Shown one piece after another: positions 58,101 to 64,000 of a stretch of 64,000 nt of DNA. The stretch is from Aurantiochytrium sp. KH105 (taxonomy: Eukaryota; Sar; Bigyra; Thraustochytrida; Thraustochytriidae). The stretch's first letter is position 1. Every line of letters begins with the position of its first letter. Both the position numbers and the translations under genes were made by a program. The notes below the pieces were generated by a model. That model saw only the letters and a list, made by a program, of their open reading frames with translations, ran no database searches and had not been told where the DNA came from. The stretch covers positions 62,001 to 126,000 of the forward strand of contig BGKB01000013.1 of assembly GCA_003116975.1 (NCBI GenBank). Reading direction: 5' to 3'.

Positions 58101-59006
58101 AGCACCGCCGCTTCGGTATCGAGCTGGAGGAGCCCGGAAGGTTGGCTTGAAGACCGTATGGCGCGTGGGTCGTTTTCGTACCTCGTAAATGCCAAGCTGA
58201 CTTGGCCAGGCTTTCGCGATGCAATGCAAAGGTATGCCGACTTTGCGGACCCTCGTCCGGGGCAGAACGTCCAGCAAGATGCGCTTGCTCTTCATCGCGC
58301 ATCGTTGGGAAGAAATGGAAGCGCTGACGCGGAACACGCAGAATCAGCCTTGGCTCAGGTGGGCCCTCAGGGCTGTCTTCGATTTCAGGGCGAAGTTTGG
58401 GAACCAGAAATGAATCAAGTCCAATTGGCGTCGCTGCGCGACTCGACAGACGCTCTCATCGCCAAAAATCATGCGGTTCGCATGCGAATGCTCATGGAAG
58501 ATCCTCTGCTGGTCTTTCTTCGGCAAAGCCACAGTCGCGGCATTCGTCACACCGCGTCGACGATTGACATGGCCAGGTATGGCGACGAGGTGGAGAAAAC
58601 GGTGCGACGCGATGGCGTGCCCTGCTACTTGTGCTGTGCCGAATGTGAGAAGAAAACTAAGCCGGGGCACACGGCACGCCGAGCTTATCATACCAAAACG
58701 TGGTGTGTGGACTGCGGGCTCATTCCCCTCTGTACGACGGGCCGTGCAATGTGGAACAACAGAACCTGCTTTGAAGTTTGGCATGATCCAGCGGTGGACA
58801 GTAAGAGACATGGAAATCTCGATCTGTGCCCGTGCCAGAATCCTGAGAATCAGTTTGGCGATCCCTTTCTGGATGAAGCGGAGACCACAGACTCGGAGGC
58901 AGCTCGGCTATTTCCACGGCATGTTATCACAGACACGCGTACCTTTTTACAGCGAAGTTCGCGCAAGCGGCGGCGCATTTCGAGTGCAGCGGCAACGCAT
59001 GAATAA
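55122..59006 (+). CDS. Large protein with SAP-like motif and decayed piggyBac-transposase-like C-terminus
   Basis: 1294 aa from ATG 55122 (longer starts are possible). Most of the first 900 residues are unfamiliar. A SAP-like helix pair (LPLHDLQQLAKALGLPLSRGLKA) sits at about 534-565. The last third resembles piggyBac (PGBD) transposases. At about 935-990, VEWCNQC..LRDRIGED ... LLAACAHNAINSYLV parallels their YN..MGGVDR.D ... NAY block. At 1168-1221 there is a Cys/His cluster, C-x2-C-C-x2-C ... C-x2-C-x5-C-x11-C-x4-H, like the piggyBac cysteine-rich domain (PLC...CF..YH). The first two catalytic Asp motifs of the DDE triad are not recognisable, so the protein is probably inactive or domesticated. 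I see no flanking terminal inverted repeats. A basic Arg-Lys-Arg tail suggests nuclear location. Confidence 0.55.
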   Translation: MSSVARQQEGTAAGSRAWGSERVDAEDFVLAVSAGGDDVEARHTSSRRETGPFEGAHGSAQGWARENGDLDLTLSEARAIPSPAAGILHADERDVLDEVVRPELVEVGRRLSTHFQGRRNVSNQHDLNDHLAMWVMETGTFHAVRDRLTAISSGNAPLASAEIFQFIYLLFKMEAQGAPASVFLSEEVRSNALDAINLETFHRYLDSINDDAPPLFVPETPFPTEERLHFGPETSTQFPIGGSIEASKYMQERMALFSNFACKLCLSGSSVVSLDYEILGPAARAGFDRVLAARSVATGIVLSHEAYASSITDRSQVLRVLRRIAAYEEDETEEATSSSKPQVFLDTWSSQFHLAEHEAMQSLRCIRRWKVPESGPMFDRWKVRWGQHEDTYDLRYASGCGETLAISVNDTRFAPDQWTALSERDISKPTHAPVANSIPAWPLPDDLFVEICSSGVHKTNVFPLAFGRTTNANVAMTLGALAFRLDDEASRPQSEVLPKCIQEAGSSVLAVTGDLQALIADIKSDNLSAETSLESLPLHDLQQLAKALGLPLSRGLKAAELATVIKPFISGDLLRAGLIASLLRPIEAAPKQDAITRTNAIAALHHELVKCKLATRVLSPRRVGFVHAPGLRTHCTDLEGFVAFEATIAPSILPGVDAELPADSSAVLQRVFEAATAHATHVNDPFVSTTSASSSTSPSLSISRQDVSTSIDGVSATASTLPLHSGADESQGAEAAQGVDSAQENASMQLAAVDVALRKTPSALADDKFLFDRFGTFANVQLDPNATSFNEDVRHFHDLVPRRADRCSILQRSASGVHNIFFVVVASSAQLDGREAAPSSNAWTQGQILRIVHVRIAPRLVMDLALTVGYVGEQYMAWALDSSAELPRDEDLNFLESKWGLAAGDVKMRRWQAIMAVSHPNVRRERNRAVQPVSRLLKPIRSIVPRAVEWCNQCAWLRDRIGEDATLCNGRRGWLVHLLAACAHNAINSYLVISTAASVSSWRSPEGWLEDRMARGSFSYLVNAKLTWPGFRDAMQRYADFADPRPGQNVQQDALALHRASLGRNGSADAEHAESALAQVGPQGCLRFQGEVWEPEMNQVQLASLRDSTDALIAKNHAVRMRMLMEDPLLVFLRQSHSRGIRHTASTIDMARYGDEVEKTVRRDGVPCYLCCAECEKKTKPGHTARRAYHTKTWCVDCGLIPLCTTGRAMWNNRTCFEVWHDPAVDSKRHGNLDLCPCQNPENQFGDPFLDEAETTDSEAARLFPRHVITDTRTFLQRSSRKRRRISSAAATHE

Positions 59007-59007
59007 A
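59002..59007 (+). terminator. AATAAA hexamer overlapping the stop codon
   Basis: The TAA stop of the piggyBac-like gene lies within AATAAA, and a second AATAAA is at about 59091. Either could direct polyadenylation in the 235-base convergent spacer. Confidence 0.35.
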
Positions 59008-59241
59008 ACTTGGGGTAAAAGTAGACAATTTTTGCTAAATTTCGGTCGAGGTCGGTATTTCCTTCGAGAAACAAGCTCGGGTGATTTCAAATAAATGCAA
59101 GGAAGAACCAAAGTATAAATGTATGTATGTAGGTATGTATGTAAGTATATATGCATGCATGCTACGTAAGCCCGAGCGAGCATGACATTTACATTGCGCA
59201 TGAGCGGGCGTCAGATTTTGTTGGTATTCACAGGCCATATC

Positions 59242-62200
59242 CTATTTGCGGCTCTTCTCCGGAGCATCAGCTTGCGGGGGCGCCGGCGAGGCGTCATCAA
59301 GTCCCTCGGCCAAAACGGCGAGCCTACGCTCAATTTCAAGGCGATCTTTAAGCATGCCGAGAGCAGGCCAAGTCATGCGGCTGCCAGTCCGCAGGTAAAC
59401 TCCCATGGTTCGCGGGGTGTCAGGGTCAGCAATCAGGTGCACGTAAGACCACATGCGCAATGGTGGAACGAGCGTGAGAGTACCACGTGTGTTACCGAGA
59501 AATACCGAGCTCGCGTCGACGGACATGACGCGTGGCATGAGAGAAAAGTCGCGAACGAGCTCGAGCCATTTTTTCAGGTCGAGCTTAAGCAGGCGCTCGA
59601 TGTACGAAAGCAGAAAACCGCCCCGCCAACCTCTTCCACGGCCATGCGACACGGGTTTACCTGCGCTGCCGCGGTGCGAGTAAAAGAAGGGACTGATGTG
59701 GGGTTCCACCTGCGAGACCACCGTAAAGGTGACATTGAAGAGCTGGCGCAAAGCGTCGAAGGGAAGCTCGTTCTGAAAGCTGCCGTCGCGCCAGAAGCGG
59801 CCAAAGGAGTGATAGGGCGTAATTTGCCCGCGCGAGTCCTTGCGAAGAAGTTCAATGGGCGGCAGCAGACGCGGGAGAGCGGAGCTGGCGAGCACCGCGC
59901 TGTAAATGACCACATCCGGAGTCGTGCGGTAGCAGAGAACCCGGGTGTGCTGCTTCCCCTTGGCATCGATATTGTAAACAGGAATAATGAGGGCTTTGTG
60001 GGATCGCTCGTACGCCTCACGAAACGTGAGATCACCGCAAACCTGTTTGACTAGCTTGGGAACCCAGTCTTCGGTGTCAAAAATGTTGCCCCGGCTCATG
60101 AGGTTTTTGAACATACCCCAGTAGCCTGCAGAACAAGGGTTGAAGACCTTGCAAAGCACCTCGGGTCGCATTTGTTCGCGAAGCTCCTCGTCGGTTCGGG
60201 TGCACACGTAACTTCCGACGAGTGCACCTCCCGATGCGCCAGTAATGTATTCGGGCAGCATGTCGCGGTCGACAAGCGTCTTCACGACACCAAGATGGTA
60301 AAATGCATTGCCGGCGCCCCCACTAAGACAGAGCGCCGTTTCTCCATAGGTGTGCGCGAGCTCAGAAAAGAAGCGACGCTTGCTCTCCCAAAAGGCAGAA
60401 CGCAAGTGACCTGCTTCCGTCTCGGGATAGCCGGTGTGTTCGGGAGACGCCTCGCTATAGGTTTCGCTGTTTCCCGTGGTGCCTCGCGACGGGGATTTAT
60501 GCTTGGATGCAGCATCCGATACACTTGCACCTTTGGGGGAAACTGCCGAGATGCGAGCGGACCCTGATCCTCTACGGGAGCGACCGCGAGGGGTACGCCC
60601 ATTTTCTACCTGGCTGGCCTTCTCGTCGCCCTGCAGGGCACCTGCAGGGAGACGAGCCTCCTCGGGCGCTTCCGAGTTGGACTGAAGACGCGACAAGAAC
60701 GAGCGACTTTCGGCTGTCGGGCTTTGAGCGTCGCGCATTCGCGTCAAGGTTGCACGCATTGGGTTGGTCCATTGACTGGCGCGCGCCTGGAGACCGCCCA
60801 GTGCGCGTTCAGCCATTTCTGCCATACTTTCGCGTCGCAGCCGACCATTGGTGGAAGCAAATTTTCGCTTGATCACGGCCCAGTGCTTGAAGTGAAGGAC
60901 CTCCGGGTTGGAGCACGCATCAACCTCGTCGAGGGCATCTAAAAAGGTCGAGACAAGCTGACGCATTTCTAGGTTTGTCCCGGTATGATTCATGGCATAC
61001 GGGTGCTCGTTTGCAAGCTCATTCAAGGAGGTTGCGCTGGCACGGAGTACACCGAGAAGCTCGTGCTCATTCTCGTTCTCAGGGTCATCGATGAGGTTCG
61101 TCGCGCTCGCGGCAGAAGACACGGAGCCAGTCTCTTCGTCGTCCGCAACGGGCGGCACGATGTCGGTTCGGCCTTGCTCCGCGACGCCAGACTCGAGAGC
61201 GAGGTGGCGGGTTGCGCGTCGCAGCGTGCGCAAATGGTGCTTGAGCGTAGGAACGTTGGAAAGCGAGCCACTCGACTTGCCCTCTTTGACGTCGAGTTGA
61301 CGCGCGTGGCGTCTCCAGGTGGCATAGCTCGACGCCTTGGCAAGCTGGTAATACTCGTTTCGGTTCGAGCGAAAAAGACCCTCGAAGATGCTCACGAGCT
61401 GACGCACCATAATATAGGCCGCCAGCTCGATGAAGATGACCATGACGGTGAAGAGAAGGAGCGGAATGCGGGCGATTGTGTAAAAGGGTCCAGTGCCATG
61501 ATGGCCGACAAATTCCTGAGGTGCTTCGTCCAGAGCGGCGTCATCGGGATCGTCGACGGAGTCAGCGTGAGCCCGCTTATGGCGGTGCCAGGCGAGCCGG
61601 CGCGACTCATACGCGGCGGCCTTGAGATATTCTTTGGCGGCCTTGAAGCCGTCCATTTCGACGGGATCGATGTTGTACAGCTGGGGGAGCTGGGAAATGA
61701 CGCTAGGGTCAACGATGAGCAGGAATTTGGTTTTCACGCGCTCTTCGTTTGCTTTCCAGAGGCAGGCGCGCAGCGCCGAATCGAAAGTTTCGCCGTGAAT
61801 GACTTCGGGGCCCACTTCGTCCATGATGAGAACGTCGACGTCGGCTTCAAAGGCGCACATGATCTCCTCCCGGGCCCATTCGTAGATTTCCTCTACGTCG
61901 TACTGCAAGGCATCTTCTGCCGGGAGCCAGCGCACCTCGCCGGACGTCAAGCTACGGAGACACTTTCGTCTCGTGGGTTTGCCTGCGTTGACTTCGCTGG
62001 GTCTGAAGCGAGGCGTCCACGCGGGGGAGTCCTCTCCGGAGCTTTTGGACGCGAGGCCCGCGGGCGTGACCTCGAGCGTGACGATGCCGCCCACCTTGGC
62101 CTTTTCGTGCTGTTGACCGTTCATCTTGCGCGCGAAGCGCAGGATCTCGCGGCGGTCATCCTCGACTTTGTCGCTCGCGAGCGTCAGCGCCACGCTGCGT

Positions 62201-62256
62201 CTCTGCTGCGACGCCTCCGCGCCTTCGTGCGCCGCGCGCAGCCTGCTCGCGCTCAT
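59242..62256 (-). CDS. Patatin-type triacylglycerol lipase (SDP1/Tgl4-like)
   Basis: 1004 aa from ATG 62256; the frame continues to 62931 through Arg/Ala-rich low-complexity sequence. The patatin core starts at about 637 with an oxyanion loop (CLSGGAGNAFYHLG). The nucleophile is Ser675 in GASGG and its partner is Asp824 in RDGSF, the Ser-Asp dyad of patatin lipases. Upstream, a TM segment (about 259-289, IARIPLLLFTVMVIFIELAAY) is followed by YYQLAKASSYATWRRHARQLD, the DUF3336 signature of yeast Tgl3/4/5 and plant SDP1. These enzymes hydrolyse storage triacylglycerol at lipid droplets. A charged, Ser-rich insertion (about 350-600) separates the two regions. The N-terminal 200 residues hold a Rossmann-like stretch (DVLIMDEVGPEVIHG) I cannot assign. 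A lipid-droplet lipase suits an oil-storing protist. Confidence 0.88.
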   Translation of the reverse strand: MSASRLRAAHEGAEASQQRRSVALTLASDKVEDDRREILRFARKMNGQQHEKAKVGGIVTLEVTPAGLASKSSGEDSPAWTPRFRPSEVNAGKPTRRKCLRSLTSGEVRWLPAEDALQYDVEEIYEWAREEIMCAFEADVDVLIMDEVGPEVIHGETFDSALRACLWKANEERVKTKFLLIVDPSVISQLPQLYNIDPVEMDGFKAAKEYLKAAAYESRRLAWHRHKRAHADSVDDPDDAALDEAPQEFVGHHGTGPFYTIARIPLLLFTVMVIFIELAAYIMVRQLVSIFEGLFRSNRNEYYQLAKASSYATWRRHARQLDVKEGKSSGSLSNVPTLKHHLRTLRRATRHLALESGVAEQGRTDIVPPVADDEETGSVSSAASATNLIDDPENENEHELLGVLRASATSLNELANEHPYAMNHTGTNLEMRQLVSTFLDALDEVDACSNPEVLHFKHWAVIKRKFASTNGRLRRESMAEMAERALGGLQARASQWTNPMRATLTRMRDAQSPTAESRSFLSRLQSNSEAPEEARLPAGALQGDEKASQVENGRTPRGRSRRGSGSARISAVSPKGASVSDAASKHKSPSRGTTGNSETYSEASPEHTGYPETEAGHLRSAFWESKRRFFSELAHTYGETALCLSGGAGNAFYHLGVVKTLVDRDMLPEYITGASGGALVGSYVCTRTDEELREQMRPEVLCKVFNPCSAGYWGMFKNLMSRGNIFDTEDWVPKLVKQVCGDLTFREAYERSHKALIIPVYNIDAKGKQHTRVLCYRTTPDVVIYSAVLASSALPRLLPPIELLRKDSRGQITPYHSFGRFWRDGSFQNELPFDALRQLFNVTFTVVSQVEPHISPFFYSHRGSAGKPVSHGRGRGWRGGFLLSYIERLLKLDLKKWLELVRDFSLMPRVMSVDASSVFLGNTRGTLTLVPPLRMWSYVHLIADPDTPRTMGVYLRTGSRMTWPALGMLKDRLEIERRLAVLAEGLDDASPAPPQADAPEKSRK

Positions 62257-63166
62257 CGCGCGCCGCGCCTCCCCTCCCGCCGCTGCTCCTGCTGCTCGCC
62301 GCGGCCGCGCTGGGCCTCGCCCGCCTCGCCTGCCTGATGATCGCGACCGATGGCGACTGACGCCGCCACGCGCGCCACGAAAGAAAAGAGGGAAAGACCT
62401 GGGTCCCGCCGCCGCGGCCCGGCCCCGCGCGCGCGCCTCCCGCCCGCCTCGCCGCGCTCGCCGAGCCCGCGCCGCGCCTCGTTGCCGCTCTGCCCGCCAG
62501 GCTTCCCGGCGTTCGTGCCGCGGCGTGCCGTGCCGAGTTCTTTCTTTCCTTCTTTCTTTCCTTCTTTCTTTCCTTCTTGCTGGCCGCACGCGATGACGGT
62601 GCGGGTGTGCTGTCGTATGTTGCAGGGGGACGACGAGGCCTACTACTGCAGGGCTCTTACGCTGTCGGGTTGGGGCAGCGCCACCCTCGCCTCCGCTCGC
62701 CACGTTCGCGATGACCGACGGACAGTCAGTCTGCGATGGTGCGAGGTCAGAAAGCCCCGAAGACGCGCAAGGGAGAGTAGAGTCGGCGAGCGGCTGCAGC
62801 CTTCCCTGCGCGTCGCGTCGCTTCGCTTGCTGCTCGCGGCGGGAGAGAGACCGTCGTCCCCTTTGCACTCGGCGAGGACTCTGCGCGGGCTGCTGCTGCG
62901 CTTGGCGGGAAAGGGGAGGGGGACGCCGCAACGCCGCGCGGATTAAAATTGTTCATGGTTGCGGAGCGGTTTCGTGCCAACTCTTCGCTCGCCATGGTCG
63001 CGGTCGGCGCGGGTTCGGCAGGAGAGCCTCACTTGCACTTGCCATGTTTGGTGCAAGTTTGGCAGACTTGCAGCAGCAGCTGCAGCTGCTTTTGGGCGTC
63101 ATTTGCTTATTATTATTATTATTCTTTTTTACCACGGATGGAGGCTAACAGTAACCCCACGCTCGC
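62257..63166. other. Intergenic region between two minus-strand genes
   Basis: About 910 bases: the GC-rich leader of the lipase gene, a (TTCT)n-type pyrimidine tract at 62538-62577, and an ATT-trinucleotide run at about 63107-63122 near the RPA1 3' end. No gene supported. Confidence 0.6.
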
Positions 63167-64000
63167 TCAGTTGGAGGCTTCGAGAGCGTCGAGGAGAAAC
63201 TTGCTCTCCTGGACGTAGTCGACGGGGAACAGACTCATGACAGAGACCTTCTGGCGAGTGTTCTCGTTGTAGGTCTCCTCCTTGACGCGGAGGCGCAAGT
63301 AGTACTGGCGAAAGTTGCAGTCGCTGACGAACTTTTCGAGCGCGGCCTCGCTCTGGTTCTTGATCTCTTCGACCTCGTCGGCAGACTTGCCCTGCATCAC
63401 CGCCTGGCCCGAATCATTAAAGCAGGTCGCGTACACGGAGCCCGTGTGGTCCGCGAGGACGGTGCGCAGGATGTAGCGGTTCTCCTTGGAGGGGTAGGTC
63501 TGCGCAGTCGATTCGCAGAACCACGTGCCATCGGCCTGTTGCGTGACCTTTTTGTTGTTTCCCTCTTCCGGGCAGGCCTCGTACCACATGCGCTCGTGCG
63601 GGATGTGCTGAATCGTGGCCTTGAGGTCGACGTAGTCCGGCTGTTCGCCCTTGCCCAGCTGGTTGTCCTTGATGCCCTGCAGTGTGTAACGCTCCTTGAA
63701 AGGCTTGGGCCCGCGGTTGCCACCGCCGCCGCCGCCACCAGAGCTCGAGAGCGACGTGGCGTTGGCGCTGCCTCCATTGGCGAACCACTGGCGAATCTCT
63801 GGCGTCTGGGGCAGGTCGGGGTCGATGATCAGCTGCGAAGAGCCACCTGTGCTGAGCGTTCGGCCGCCCCACTCGCTGACCTTGCAGTTTTTGATGCCCA
63901 CAACGGGCTTGTCGACGGCGGCAAGCTTGACGGCAAAGTCCCGAGCCCGATCGCCCCAGAGAGTGACGCGGATCGTGGCTTCGCTCATGTCAACCACGTT
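63167..64000 (-). CDS. RPA1: Replication protein A large subunit (RPA1), C-terminal part, runs off the right edge
   Basis: Partial: 277 visible residues, open to the window end. RPA1 binds single-stranded DNA in replication, repair and recombination in the nucleus. The visible part starts at the end of OB-fold B (MVDMSEATIRVTLWGDRA, then PVVGIKNCKVSEWGGRTLST) and includes a Gly-rich linker (GGGGGGGNRG). It then covers OB-fold C, beginning YVDLKATIQHI and ending in the C-terminal helix. The zinc ribbon inside OB-fold C is degenerate: the usual C-x4-C ... C-x2-C of RPA70 appears as YEAC-PEEGNN-KKV ... WFCESTAQTY, keeping only the first and third Cys. Length to the C-terminus is normal, with no frameshift. 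Confidence 0.9.
   Translation of the reverse strand, partial: NVVDMSEATIRVTLWGDRARDFAVKLAAVDKPVVGIKNCKVSEWGGRTLSTGGSSQLIIDPDLPQTPEIRQWFANGGSANATSLSSSGGGGGGGNRGPKPFKERYTLQGIKDNQLGKGEQPDYVDLKATIQHIPHERMWYEACPEEGNNKKVTQQADGTWFCESTAQTYPSKENRYILRTVLADHTGSVYATCFNDSGQAVMQGKSADEVEEIKNQSEAALEKFVSDCNFRQYYLRLRVKEETYNENTRQKVSVMSLFPVDYVQESKFLLDALEASN

Noticed and set aside
55122-59006. Active piggyBac transposon
   Set aside because: No terminal inverted repeats or TTAA duplication were found, and two of three catalytic Asp motifs are missing.

Overview
The window is nuclear DNA from a GC-rich, gene-dense protist with almost no introns. Eukaryotic markers are an axonemal dynein heavy chain, eIF3d, RPA1, an ESCRT-I VPS37 subunit, an NSUN2-type RNA methyltransferase, a CLPTM1-family ER protein, a GPI-anchored cell-surface protein and a selenocysteine-containing glutathione peroxidase with a eukaryotic-type SECIS element. 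A flagellate, intron-poor, GC-rich cell with an SDP1/Tgl4-type triacylglycerol lipase fits a labyrinthulomycete (thraustochytrid, Stramenopiles) best. That placement is inference; no rRNA or other taxonomic marker is present.

Layout, left to right. 1-12 kb: an arylsulfatase-B-like sulfatase, a zinc-ribbon protein resembling Rpr2/Rpp21/SNM1, a small two-TM membrane protein, an NSUN2-like m5C methyltransferase and a VPS37A-like ESCRT-I subunit (all +), then a charged unknown protein (-). 12-25 kb: a single 12.7-kb exon encoding an axonemal dynein heavy chain (+), divergent from the unknown. 25-36.4 kb: a membrane-anchored GH31 enzyme carrying the sulfoquinovosidase signature (-), a small HxGH nucleotidyltransferase (+), a Cys-form selenoprotein O homologue (-) and the Sec-containing glutathione peroxidase (-), separated by long microsatellite-rich spacers. 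36.4-49 kb: a putatively myristoylated Ala/Glu repeat protein (-), a CLPTM1L-like protein (+), an ankyrin plus fibronectin-III protein (+) and eIF3d (-). 49-64 kb: an ankyrin/pre-Nudix/degenerate-Nudix fusion (+), a secreted GPI-type YHYH protein (-), a large protein with a decayed piggyBac-like C-terminus (+), a patatin/TAG lipase (-) and the C-terminal part of RPA1 (-), which runs off the right edge.

The genes are mostly unrelated housekeeping and accessory genes, not a cluster. Two loose themes recur. One is sulfate/sulfosugar turnover (sulfatase and candidate sulfoquinovosidase). The other is redox/selenium biology (Sec-GPx with SECIS, and SelO with Cys in place of Sec). Intergenic spacers repeatedly carry short tandem repeats, especially pentanucleotides. 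Only one intron (127 nt, in the GPx gene) could be demonstrated. I see no rRNA, tRNA, CRISPR array or intact transposon with ends.
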